A stretch of DNA of 16,152 nt, from NCBI GenBank assembly GCA_018715065.1, contig DVMJ01000090.1, positions 1 through 16,152 of the forward strand. The letters run 5' to 3'. Both the position numbers and the translations under genes were made by a program. This DNA comes from Fimiplasma intestinipullorum (lineage in GTDB: Bacteria; Bacillota_I; Bacilli_A; Erysipelotrichales; Coprobacillaceae). The notes under the pieces are model-generated. The model made no database searches. It was not told the DNA's origin and saw only the letters and a program-made list of their open reading frames with translations. Below are positions 6,590 through 13,618 of this stretch, in pieces. The first letter of the stretch is position 1, and each line of letters opens with the position of its first letter.

Positions 6590-7012
6590 ATGGATATCTG
6601 GACAGTTGCCGACTGGTTTTTGAAGCGGGAGGCAATGGATCACAGTAAGTTAGAAGGCATGGTTTATTTAAGCTATGCCTGGTTTTATGCCTTGCATCAT
6701 CAAGCGCTTTTTGAGACCCCCGGTTTTGAAGCTTTGCCAACCTATATTGCCGAACCCCGCCTGTTTGAAAAATACAAAGCCAGCGGGCATAAGAAACTCA
6801 TGTTTCAGGGCGATGTCAACGTAGGCAAAGAGATGGATGCCTTTTTGGAAAGTGTCTATCGTATTTATGCGCCCGCCGACGGCGAAGCGCTGTCTAGTTA
6901 TTTGCGGCAAAGTGCGCCTTATCAGAAAGCACGGGCGCGCCAGGGCGATTTTCGCATTGCCCTCAAGGATATGCAGGCATATTATGAAAGGCAGGTTCAA
7001 AGCGATGATTGA
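6590..7012 (+). CDS. Panacea-domain (DUF4065/SocA-like) protein
   Basis: A 140-aa protein that I assign to the Panacea (DUF4065) family. It has IWTVADWFLKREAMDHSKLEGMVYLSYAWFYALHHQALF at the N-terminus (compare VADYFL...KLQKLLYYAQGWYLAL), a Pro/Glu-rich segment with FEKYKASG, and a C-terminal LSSYLRQSAPYQKARA...MQAYYER. Panacea proteins are the antitoxins of PanTA systems and include the proteolytic adaptor SocA. Here the gene begins 1 nt after the cyclophilin stop with no clear ribosome binding site, so translation is probably coupled. It overlaps the downstream GNAT by 8 bp in an antitoxin-first order. Family assignment is fairly sure; an antitoxin role is inference. Confidence 0.6.
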   Translation: MDIWTVADWFLKREAMDHSKLEGMVYLSYAWFYALHHQALFETPGFEALPTYIAEPRLFEKYKASGHKKLMFQGDVNVGKEMDAFLESVYRIYAPADGEALSSYLRQSAPYQKARARQGDFRIALKDMQAYYERQVQSDD

Positions 7013-7466
7013 AGAAGCGCAAACAACGGATTTTCCTGAACTGAAGACCATTGGGATGGCCTGTTTTGAAAACAGTATTCGCACTCCCGGTGAAAACTAT
7101 TTAGCGAGTGTTCTGTTCCGTCGCTATTTTTCTAAACGGCGCTTTCGAGCCCGCCAACATCAGGGGACGCGGATCTTTGTTTATCGCCATCAAGAGGCGC
7201 TCGTTGGGTTTTATGAACTGGAAACGGACGGTCTTTTATCCAGCTTATATGTTGATCCTGATCACCAGAAAAAAGGCTATGGTGGGGCTTTGCTGAGGCA
7301 TGCTGAACAGCTTTCCTGGCAGTTGAAACTGCCGAAGCTGCGGTTAGATTCCAGTCAAAAAGCGGTTATTTTCTATGAGGCACATGGCTATCAAAAAGTC
7401 AAAAAAGCCCGCTATGTTTTTGGCGTTTGCATGATTCCAATGGAAAAACAGTTGAGTAAAGCCTAA
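7005..7466 (+). CDS. GNAT-family N-acetyltransferase
   Basis: A 153-aa acetyl-CoA-dependent acetyltransferase. Motif A is LYVDPDHQKKGYGGALL, with the Q-x-x-G-x-G pyrophosphate loop. Motif B is SSQKAVIFYEAHGYQKV. The substrate cannot be predicted. I start it at ATG 7005; a longer reading from 6837 only copies Panacea coding sequence in another frame. The start overlaps the Panacea gene by 8 bp, and the upstream GGCAGG is modest, implying coupling. GNAT toxins that acetylate aminoacyl-tRNA exist (TacT, AtaT), but they usually pair with ribbon-helix-helix antitoxins. No hairpin terminator follows. Confidence 0.85.
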   Translation: MIEEAQTTDFPELKTIGMACFENSIRTPGENYLASVLFRRYFSKRRFRARQHQGTRIFVYRHQEALVGFYELETDGLLSSLYVDPDHQKKGYGGALLRHAEQLSWQLKLPKLRLDSSQKAVIFYEAHGYQKVKKARYVFGVCMIPMEKQLSKA

Positions 7467-7504
7467 ATTTTTCGCCTTTTTTGTCTAAATATTAATAATT
7501 TCTG

Positions 7505-7532
7505 TGGCTTTTTCATGCAAAAAGTATATAAT
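7505..7532 (+). promoter_or_regulatory. Promoter of the GyrI-like gene
   Basis: A perfect TATAAT at 7527-7532 lies 29 bp before the start codon. The best nearby -35 is weak (TGGCTT, 7505-7510, 16-bp spacer). The 7467-7561 gap is A+T-rich and contains no terminator that I can see. Confidence 0.55.
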
Positions 7533-7561
7533 AGGGATTGGGTACATAAAGGGGTGAGACG

Positions 7562-8170
7562 ATGAAAGAAGATGTTAAAAAAGAATACCGTGAGCTGTTT
7601 GATGCAACCACGAAATCAATCGATACAGTTGTCGTCCCAGAGTTTCAGTTCCTGATGATCGATGGGGTAGGTAACCCCCAGACCGAGGATTTCAAACTGA
7701 AGTCAAAAGCCTTGAATATTATGGCTAAAGCCATCCGTGCTTATTACAAGCAAAAAGACGGATCAACTTATTTGATTTCCCCGCTAGAAGGCTTATGGGA
7801 TACATATGATAATGCGAAATTCGATGTCACGCGAAAAAAAATGATTCGTTATACGCTGATGATCTCACAGCCCCGCTATCTGACACCGGAAGTCTTTGAT
7901 GAGGTGAAAGAAAATGTGGTGGCGAGAAAAACGAATCCATACCTGAAAGATATTTATCTAAAAAAATTCGAAGAGGGTCAGAGTGTGCAGATGCTGCATA
8001 TCGGTCCTTATAATACGGAGATCATGACCACAAAGGAAATCATGGAATATATCATTGTGCAGAATATGAAGCTCAATGGGATGCATCACGAGATCTATTT
8101 AAATAATCCTGAAAAAGTGATTCCAGCGAAACTAAAAACGATCGTGCGCTATGCCGTCGTTGATATTTAA
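7562..8170 (+). CDS. GyrI-like small-molecule-binding domain protein
   Basis: A 202-aa stand-alone GyrI-like protein of the COG4832 type. Its N-terminus (KKEYRELFDATTKSIDTVVVPEFQFLMIDGVGNP) and the later LHIGPYNTE segment are typical. The SOUL/GyrI-like fold binds small hydrophobic or cationic ligands, and members of this branch have been linked to hydrolysis or sequestration of cyclic electrophiles. There is no DNA-binding domain, unlike BmrR or Rob relatives. GGGGTGAG lies before the ATG. It has its own promoter and terminator, so it is a monocistronic unit. Confidence 0.8.
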   Translation: MKEDVKKEYRELFDATTKSIDTVVVPEFQFLMIDGVGNPQTEDFKLKSKALNIMAKAIRAYYKQKDGSTYLISPLEGLWDTYDNAKFDVTRKKMIRYTLMISQPRYLTPEVFDEVKENVVARKTNPYLKDIYLKKFEEGQSVQMLHIGPYNTEIMTTKEIMEYIIVQNMKLNGMHHEIYLNNPEKVIPAKLKTIVRYAVVDI

Positions 8171-8195
8171 AGCCGTCAAGCCAGACGGCTTTTTT
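8170..8195 (+). terminator. Rho-independent terminator of the GyrI-like gene
   Basis: A perfect 7-bp stem AGCCGTC (8171-8177) / GACGGCT (8184-8190) with a 6-nt loop, followed by TTTTT. It begins at the stop codon. Confidence 0.9.
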
Positions 8196-8196
8196 C

Positions 8197-8225
8197 TTGC
8201 AAATGGAAATATTCTGCGGTATGCT
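8197..8225 (+). promoter_or_regulatory. Probable promoter of the exonuclease III operon
   Basis: TTGCAA (8197-8202), 17-bp spacer, TATGCT (8220-8225). Each hexamer matches 4 of 6 consensus bases. It lies between the terminator and the start at 8262. Confidence 0.5.
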
Positions 8226-8261
8226 ATGGATAATCAGTAGAAATAAGAATGGAGGATCAGG

Positions 8262-9023
8262 ATGAAATTAATTTCATGGAACGTCAATGGACTGCGTGCC
8301 TGTGTCAATAAAGGCTTTAAAGACTTCTTTTTGGCCAGTGACGCGGATCTGTTTGCCTTGCAGGAAACCAAGCTGCAGGAAGGGCAGATCGACCTGAGTT
8401 TTGAGGGTTATACCAGCTATTGGAACAGCGCTGTCAAAAAGGGTTACTCAGGTGTGGCTGTCTTTGCAAAAAAGGAACCTCTGCAGGTCATCAAAGGCAT
8501 GGGGATCGAGGAACATGATCAGGAAGGGCGTCTGCTGACGCTGGAATACCCGGACTTCTACTTTGTGACTTGCTATACACCTAATTCTAAAAGAGAGCTG
8601 CTGAGACTCGACTATCGAATGGAGTGGGAAGATGCTTTTTTAAACTATATTGATGGCTTAAAAGCGCAAAAGCCAGTCATTTTTTGTGGCGATCTGAATG
8701 TCGCTCACAAGGAAATTGACTTAAAAAATCCCAAGACCAATCGCCGCAATGCCGGCTTCACGGATGAAGAGCGCGCTAAGTTTACCACATTGCTCGATCA
8801 TGGCTGGATCGACACTTTCCGTCATTTTTATCCGGATCAGGAGGGAATCTACTCCTGGTGGTCTTATATGTTTAAAGCGCGTGAAAAGAACGCTGGGTGG
8901 AGAATCGATTACTTTGTCACATCTAAGGATCTGGAACCAACTTTGCAGGATGCGAAAATTCATACGGAAGTGCTTGGTTCTGATCACTGTCCGGTTGAAC
9001 TGGATATCGATCTTTCTTTCTGA
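8262..9023 (+). CDS. exoA: Exodeoxyribonuclease III / AP endonuclease
   Basis: A 253-aa metal-dependent enzyme that cleaves DNA 5' to abasic sites and degrades 3' ends during base excision repair. All signature residues of the family are present: N7 in WNVNG, E35 in QETK, Y105 in CYTPN, D144 and N146 in GDLNVAH, D216 in RIDYF, and D241-H242 in GSDHCP. The length is that of B. subtilis ExoA. The ATG follows GGAGGATCAGG. Its TGA shares one base with the ATG of the next gene, so it heads a four-gene operon. Confidence 0.95.
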   Translation: MKLISWNVNGLRACVNKGFKDFFLASDADLFALQETKLQEGQIDLSFEGYTSYWNSAVKKGYSGVAVFAKKEPLQVIKGMGIEEHDQEGRLLTLEYPDFYFVTCYTPNSKRELLRLDYRMEWEDAFLNYIDGLKAQKPVIFCGDLNVAHKEIDLKNPKTNRRNAGFTDEERAKFTTLLDHGWIDTFRHFYPDQEGIYSWWSYMFKAREKNAGWRIDYFVTSKDLEPTLQDAKIHTEVLGSDHCPVELDIDLSF

Positions 9024-9814
9024 TGGAGCTACCTTTGCCAATCAGTGCGCAGCTTGATCTTTCCGAAGCCAAGCTGCCACCTATCGGTTTTTCACCCGAA
9101 AAAATGTATCTCATCCGCCATGGGTATCATGGCCGGGATGTGGTCTTGAAGTATTCTAGTCGTCCGGAAGTCTATGAAGAAGGCGAGATCTATCGCTGGC
9201 TGAAAGGCAAACTGCCTGTCCCTGAGGTCTTGATCAATCAAAAGATCGCAGATGATTATTATCTGTTGGTCAGTTATGAAAAAGGTGTCATGATGCAGGA
9301 GGATATCTTTTCTGATGGCAAAAAAGAAGGAATCATCCGCTATGCGAAGCTGATCAGACAAATTCATCAGGTGGATATGACGGGCTTTCCGTTTGTGCAC
9401 GATCTGTCCTATAAGCTGGCTAAAGTTAAAGAGACGGTGGCCAGACACGAGGCCAAGGAACAATATTTTGAACGCGAATACCAGGGTTGGTCCCCTGAAA
9501 AAATGCTGGCGCGTTTAGAATCTCTGAGCGGTTTTCAGGAAGATCTGGTGTTTTGTCATGGGGATGTCTGCATGCCTAATTTTCTTTATGAAGGGCATCA
9601 GCTCACGGCAGTATTGGATGTATCAGGAGCGGGGATCAATGATCGCTATCTGGATCTGTCGATTGCCCTGCGTACCCTGCGCTATAATCTGGAAGGGTTA
9701 GGATGGACACTGACACAAGCAGACGTGGACTTATTTTTAAGAACCTATGATTATCCCTTTGACAAGCAGCGTTTTGAGTTTTATCTTATACTAGATGAAT
9801 TGATGAATGGATAG
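9023..9814 (+). CDS. APH(3')-like aminoglycoside/small-molecule kinase
   Basis: A 263-aa protein of full APH(3') length with a kinase fold. Candidate ATP lysine K43 lies in VVLKY. The catalytic loop is HGDVCMPN (D181, N186), matching HGDxCLPN of APH(3'). The Mg-binding Asp is D199 in VLDVSGAG, followed by NDRYLDLSIALR. The C-terminus reads LILDELMNG, so the acidic pair is kept but three residues follow and the terminal Phe is missing. It may be a divergent resistance enzyme or a kinase for another small molecule. It starts at the exonuclease III stop (1-nt overlap) and lacks a clear ribosome binding site of its own, implying coupling. Confidence 0.8.
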   Translation: MELPLPISAQLDLSEAKLPPIGFSPEKMYLIRHGYHGRDVVLKYSSRPEVYEEGEIYRWLKGKLPVPEVLINQKIADDYYLLVSYEKGVMMQEDIFSDGKKEGIIRYAKLIRQIHQVDMTGFPFVHDLSYKLAKVKETVARHEAKEQYFEREYQGWSPEKMLARLESLSGFQEDLVFCHGDVCMPNFLYEGHQLTAVLDVSGAGINDRYLDLSIALRTLRYNLEGLGWTLTQADVDLFLRTYDYPFDKQRFEFYLILDELMNG

Positions 9815-9827
9815 GAGTGAATTGTAA

Positions 9828-10385
9828 ATGAAGATCATGTTTATTTCGGATATACATGGAAGTTTACCGGCTTTACAGATGGCTTTAGGGCATTTTGAAC
9901 GGAAGCAGGGCGATCTGATCGTGATTTTAGGGGATGAACTCTATCATGGTCCACGCAATCCCCTACCTGAAGGATATGATCCTAAAACGGTCGCAGCCCT
10001 GCTGAATGATTATCGTGAAAAGATCCTGGCAGTACGGGGAAATTGTGATAGCGAGGTCGATCAGATGATGCTGTCTTTCCCCATGATGGCAGATTACAGT
10101 CGACTCTATGTGGATGGGATCTCTTTTTTCCTGACGCATGGTCATCTGTATGATCCGGAGCATCTGCCACCACTGGCAAGTGGCGAGGTCTTTGTGTATG
10201 GACACTATCATGTACCTGTGACCAAAGAAGAAAATGGAATCTTCTATATCAACCCTAATTCTATTTCTTTGCCAAAACAGGGCACGGCCAGTTACGGCTG
10301 GTATGAAAACGGCATCTATCGCTTGTTTGATCTCAAGACAGATCAGAAGCTGGATGAAATGACATTGAAAAGGAGCGAAGGCTAA
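9828..10385 (+). CDS. yfcE: YfcE-type phosphodiesterase (metallophosphoesterase)
   Basis: A 185-aa calcineurin-like phosphoesterase with close resemblance to E. coli YfcE, which hydrolyses phosphodiester substrates with Mn2+ in vitro. Metal ligands are D8 and H10 (SDIHGS), D36 (LGDELYHGPRN), N72 (RGNCDSEVDQ), H104 (LTHGH), and H126/H128 (YGHYH). The physiological substrate is unknown. A ribosome binding site (GATAGGAGTG) precedes the ATG, 13 bp after the kinase stop. Third gene of the operon. Confidence 0.92.
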   Translation: MKIMFISDIHGSLPALQMALGHFERKQGDLIVILGDELYHGPRNPLPEGYDPKTVAALLNDYREKILAVRGNCDSEVDQMMLSFPMMADYSRLYVDGISFFLTHGHLYDPEHLPPLASGEVFVYGHYHVPVTKEENGIFYINPNSISLPKQGTASYGWYENGIYRLFDLKTDQKLDEMTLKRSEG

Positions 10386-10386
10386 C

Positions 10387-11589
10387 ATGCTGACAATCAA
10401 AGATTTTGAAGCGGCACGGGAACGTTTGCGTCCTGTTTTAGAACAGACGCGTTTAATTTACAGTCCCTGGTTTTCTAAAGAATGTGGAAACGAGATCTAT
10501 ATCAAGCCCGAGAATTTACAGAAGACAGGATCTTTTAAGATTCGCGGCGCTTACAATAAAATTGCCAAGCTCGATGATGAGAAGAAGGCCAAAGGACTGG
10601 TCGCATCTTCGGCTGGCAACCATGCCCAGGGCGTGGCATATGCAGCCAAAGAAAGCGGCGTAAAGGCAACCATCTGTATGCCAAAAGGAACACCGTTGAT
10701 CAAGGTTGAATCGACAAGATCCTATGGCGCAGAGGTCGTCTTAGAGGGAGAAGTCTATGATGATGCCTACCAGAAGGCCTGTGAGTTACAGCAGGAATTT
10801 GGTTATACGTTTATTCATCCTTTCGATGATGAAGATGTGATCGAAGGTCAGGGAACACTGGCACTGGAGATCTTAGAAGAACTGCCTGATGCAGATATCC
10901 TGTTGGTACCCATTGGTGGGGGAGGTCTGATTTCAGGAATTGCTGCCGCAGCTAAGCAGATCAAACCAGAAATCTCCATTATCGGGGTCGAACCTACCGG
11001 AGCGGCCAGTGCTTCAGCAGCTTTGCGTGAGGATCACGTGGTTTGTTTGCCTACAGCTAATACCATTGCGGATGGCACAGCGGTCAAACAGATCGGAGAA
11101 CATACGTTCGACTATATTAAACAATATGTCGATGGAATCGTGACCGTATCTGATTATGAATTGATGGAAGCTTTCCTTTTGATGGTAGAGAAGCACAAGC
11201 TGATTGCGGAAAACTCGGGGATTCTTTCATTAGCAGCAACGCGTAAGTTGTCCAAGAAAAATAAAAAGATCGTATGTCTGGTCAGCGGTGGAAATATCGA
11301 TGTCAAGAGTATTTCTTCCATGATCAATAAAGGACTGGTTTCACGCGGCCGTATCTTTACGTTCAATGTACCTTTGGCCAATCGTCCAGGTCAGCTGGAA
11401 AAGATCGTGGCCATCCTGGCGGATGCTAATGCCAACATCATTTCACTGGATCATAATCTATACAAAAATCTCAATGAGTTTAATCAGGTGGAACTGACAG
11501 TGACAGTGGAGACCAATGGTGAGGCGCATATTCGATCTTTATTTGATGCCTTTGGCAAAGAACATATCTATATCACAAGAATGCGTTAA
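10387..11589 (+). CDS. ilvA: Threonine ammonia-lyase (threonine dehydratase) with ACT domain
   Basis: A 400-aa PLP enzyme converting L-threonine to 2-oxobutyrate and ammonia, feeding isoleucine synthesis or anaerobic energy metabolism. The PLP lysine is K51 in SFKIRGAYN, followed by SSAGNHAQG (74-82) and the phosphate-binding GGGGL (177-181). A single ACT domain fills ~325-400, with NRPGQLEKIV. This layout matches the 400-aa Firmicute/actinobacterial class rather than 514-aa E. coli IlvA (two ACT-like domains) or 329-aa TdcB (none). The biosynthetic or catabolic role cannot be told here, as no ilv or tdc gene is adjacent. It starts 1 nt after YfcE and ends the operon in a hairpin. Confidence 0.93.
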   Translation: MLTIKDFEAARERLRPVLEQTRLIYSPWFSKECGNEIYIKPENLQKTGSFKIRGAYNKIAKLDDEKKAKGLVASSAGNHAQGVAYAAKESGVKATICMPKGTPLIKVESTRSYGAEVVLEGEVYDDAYQKACELQQEFGYTFIHPFDDEDVIEGQGTLALEILEELPDADILLVPIGGGGLISGIAAAAKQIKPEISIIGVEPTGAASASAALREDHVVCLPTANTIADGTAVKQIGEHTFDYIKQYVDGIVTVSDYELMEAFLLMVEKHKLIAENSGILSLAATRKLSKKNKKIVCLVSGGNIDVKSISSMINKGLVSRGRIFTFNVPLANRPGQLEKIVAILADANANIISLDHNLYKNLNEFNQVELTVTVETNGEAHIRSLFDAFGKEHIYITRMR

Positions 11590-11613
11590 AGGAGCTTATC
11601 ATAAGCTCCTTTT
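11588..11613. terminator. Bidirectional terminator shared by convergent genes
   Basis: A perfect 11-bp stem AAAGGAGCTTA (11588-11598) / TAAGCTCCTTT (11602-11612) with a 3-nt loop. T tracts flank it on both strands. The stop codons of the threonine ammonia-lyase (11587-11589) and of the opposing GNAT (11612-11614) lie in the stem ends. Confidence 0.85.
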
Positions 11614-12136
11614 AGTCGATGAGATGTAAATATTTCCTAAGCATCTTAGGGTCATAGAGACGCTGATAGATGGCTAAGATCTGCTGACTGGTCGCCATCT
11701 GGTTGGCCAGGATCGTATAGTCTACATAGTAAAGCCAAATGTTGACACCGGTATGGTAGAGTCCGTTTTTGAGGTAAAAATCTAGGCGGCGTTTTTTGAG
11801 TGGATCCAGGCCATCGTCTTTTTCGCTTTCAATCAAAATCAGGGTATCTGGATACTGCGCCAGGCATTCTTTGAGAAAGGCAGAACCGATGCCTCGGTTA
11901 CGATAGGCCTTATTGACGGCAAAGTAGTCCATGATCAGGCCATCCTGATTGCCTAAAAAGCAGCTATAAGCAAGACAGATACCATCTTCATATTTGGCCC
12001 AGGCTTCGTACAGTCCTTTTTCATGATAGTCTAGCATGTTTTGGAAGGATCGCCGTTCGTTATCGGGAAAGTCATCATGAAGCTGCTGATCGTAGATCTG
12101 ATGCAGCTCAGGCATGCTTAAATGTTTGATTGGCAT
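11612..12136 (-). CDS. GNAT-family N-acetyltransferase
   Basis: A 174-aa acetyltransferase. Motif A is YFAVNKAYRNRGIGSAFL (R-N-R-G-I-G at 79-84), preceded by the beta-4 strand DGLIMD. LILIESE and the RRLDFYLKNGLYHTG motif-B segment follow. The C-terminus (~140-174) continues with a helical YDPKMLRKYLHLID tail. The substrate is unknown. It follows the RpiR gene on the same strand with a TAATG one-base stop/start overlap, so the two are co-translated. Confidence 0.85.
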   Translation of the reverse strand: MPIKHLSMPELHQIYDQQLHDDFPDNERRSFQNMLDYHEKGLYEAWAKYEDGICLAYSCFLGNQDGLIMDYFAVNKAYRNRGIGSAFLKECLAQYPDTLILIESEKDDGLDPLKKRRLDFYLKNGLYHTGVNIWLYYVDYTILANQMATSQQILAIYQRLYDPKMLRKYLHLID

Positions 12137-12993
12137 TATTTCACCTCCCTTTTCCCCTTTATCTGATCAATGCGCTTTTTTTGCTGTTGATGATGCTGGT
12201 AATCGCAGGCATAGATGAGTGAGTACAGGACATTGAGGATGTAGTCAATGGCGATTTGTGAATAGAAAGTCGCAATGCTGTCCTGGGGGTCTTCAAGATC
12301 AGGAAAAGTCAGTACCACATCTGCCAGTAAGGCGAGGGCGGTCTCTGGTCTGGCGGTAATGAGAACGATCGGGGTTTGCTGCTTCGAGAGGACACGGGCT
12401 GTTTCCAGATAGCTTGTCCCCTGACTGGAATAAGTGATGAAAAGCGCACAGTCCTGTTGGGTGGCGTAGCTGGCATAGACGATGCCTTCTCCTAATTGGT
12501 TGGCATCCACAGCCCGACGTCCGATCTTGAGCAGTTTGTTTTTGAAGCTTAGCGCTCGGATCGCAGAATCTCCAACAGCAAACAAATAAATCTGCCTGGC
12601 CTGGGTTAACAGCTGGCAGGCTTTTTGCAGTGTATCGTTCTGAAGCTCCTGATAACAGGCTTCGATGGTGTGACGGGTTAGCTGGGCAAGATCCTGACAG
12701 ACTTCCAGGGCATTTTCATGCATGGCAAAAGGGTAATTGATATCGATGAAGGTCTTCGTCTGACGATATTTTTCTAGATCCGTTAAAAAGCGAATCTTGA
12801 AACTGCGAAAACCGTCTAAATCCAGTTTGTGACACAGCCGAATGATGGCGGCATTCGATGTATGGGTTCGTTTTGCCAGTTCGCTGATGCTTAGTTGACT
12901 GATTTCATCGCGATGAGCCAGGATGTATTCTACCAGGATGCTTTCGACCGTAGAAAAATGCGTATCGGTTAAGAGTTGACTGATCAGGTTCAT
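12136..12993 (-). CDS. MurR/RpiR-family transcriptional regulator (HTH + SIS)
   Basis: A 285-aa regulator. The N-terminal HTH_6 domain (~1-75) has LSISELAKRTHTSNAAIIRLCHKLDLDGF. The SIS sugar-isomerase fold (~115-250) has IYLFAVGDSAI and FITYSSQGTSYLET; SIS domains of this family bind phosphosugars and tune DNA binding. The C-terminal HQQQKKRI tail is basic. AAGGAGGTG precedes the ATG. It is transcribed divergently from the VOC/oxidoreductase/UPF0303/HAD operon across a 147-bp gap, so it probably controls that operon and itself. Whether it activates or represses is not visible. Confidence 0.9.
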   Translation of the reverse strand: MNLISQLLTDTHFSTVESILVEYILAHRDEISQLSISELAKRTHTSNAAIIRLCHKLDLDGFRSFKIRFLTDLEKYRQTKTFIDINYPFAMHENALEVCQDLAQLTRHTIEACYQELQNDTLQKACQLLTQARQIYLFAVGDSAIRALSFKNKLLKIGRRAVDANQLGEGIVYASYATQQDCALFITYSSQGTSYLETARVLSKQQTPIVLITARPETALALLADVVLTFPDLEDPQDSIATFYSQIAIDYILNVLYSLIYACDYQHHQQQKKRIDQIKGKREVK

Positions 12994-13013
12994 AAAGCAC
13001 CTCCTTTCTTTAT

Positions 13014-13078
13014 TTTAGAACAAGAAGTTCAGCTTTGCCAGGCGAATGACTTCTTTTTTTTGTACTTTTGTTTCTAAA
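13014..13078. promoter_or_regulatory. Divergent intergenic region with distant inverted repeat, candidate RpiR site
   Basis: TTTAGAACAA (13014-13023) and its near-inverse TTGTTTCTAAA (13068-13078) face each other across 44 bp. They differ by one inserted base. RpiR regulators often bind such A+T-rich dyads, so these could be half-sites. A separate GAAC-N5-GTTC dyad lies at 13018-13030. I see no convincing -35/-10 pair for either direction. Confidence 0.3.
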
Positions 13079-13140
13079 TCAAAGGGAGGTCTTTTCTTTT
13101 GGTTAAAAAAGCGGTATGGTTAAGGCAGGAGGGATGTGTA

Positions 13141-13617
13141 ATGGAATATAAAAGCATGATGCATGTCGCGTTTTATACGGCACGCATGGAAGAAATGATT
13201 GATTTTTATACACGTCAGATGGGTGGCCAGGTCAAAGTGGTCATGTGTTATGAAAGCTATCTGGAACGTGATGATCGTCCGGAGTTGCAGGCGCTTGCCA
13301 AAAAGGATCTGCAGCGTTTATTCTATGTGTATATTGAGCTGGCACCGCTGCAGTTTATCGAGCTTTTTGAAGCCAGACCAGATCAAAAGCCGCATGCCGG
13401 TTTTAATGAACAGGTCGGTTACTCTCACTTCGCTTTGTTAGTAGACGATATTTTTGCTGCCAGAAAGGAACTGGAGCATCGCGGAGTGACCTTTACAACG
13501 CAGATCTCAAAAGGACCAAGCGAAACTTACCAGATGTGGTGTCATGATCCGGATGATAATTACTTTGAGATCATGCAGTTTACAGAAAATTCTGTTCAGA
13601 TAAAGGGGATGAAATAG
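13141..13617 (+). CDS. VOC-family (glyoxalase/bleomycin-resistance fold) protein
   Basis: A 158-aa vicinal-oxygen-chelate protein with two beta-alpha-beta-beta-beta modules. Likely metal ligands are H8 (MHVAFY), E74 (FIELF), H96 (YSHFAL) and E143 (NYFEIM), the classical H-E-H-E set of glyoxalase I-like enzymes. It also keeps the HDPDDNYFE signature. The reaction could be isomerisation, epimerisation or dioxygenation and cannot be chosen. The start is the ATG 7 nt after GGAGGG. A TTG at 13099, in the same frame and also behind a good AAAGGGAGG, would add 14 non-family residues. First gene of a four-gene operon; 1 nt before the next start. Confidence 0.85.
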   Translation: MEYKSMMHVAFYTARMEEMIDFYTRQMGGQVKVVMCYESYLERDDRPELQALAKKDLQRLFYVYIELAPLQFIELFEARPDQKPHAGFNEQVGYSHFALLVDDIFAARKELEHRGVTFTTQISKGPSETYQMWCHDPDDNYFEIMQFTENSVQIKGMK

Positions 13618-13618
13618 G

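Noticed and set aside
6837..7004. N-terminal extension of the GNAT at 7005
   Set aside because: It is an out-of-frame copy of Panacea coding sequence, and the GNAT fold begins at the later ATG.
9963..10400. 145-codon minus-strand open frame opposite yfcE
   Set aside because: The composition is like a shadow of the plus-strand gene, and all YfcE motifs are on the other strand.
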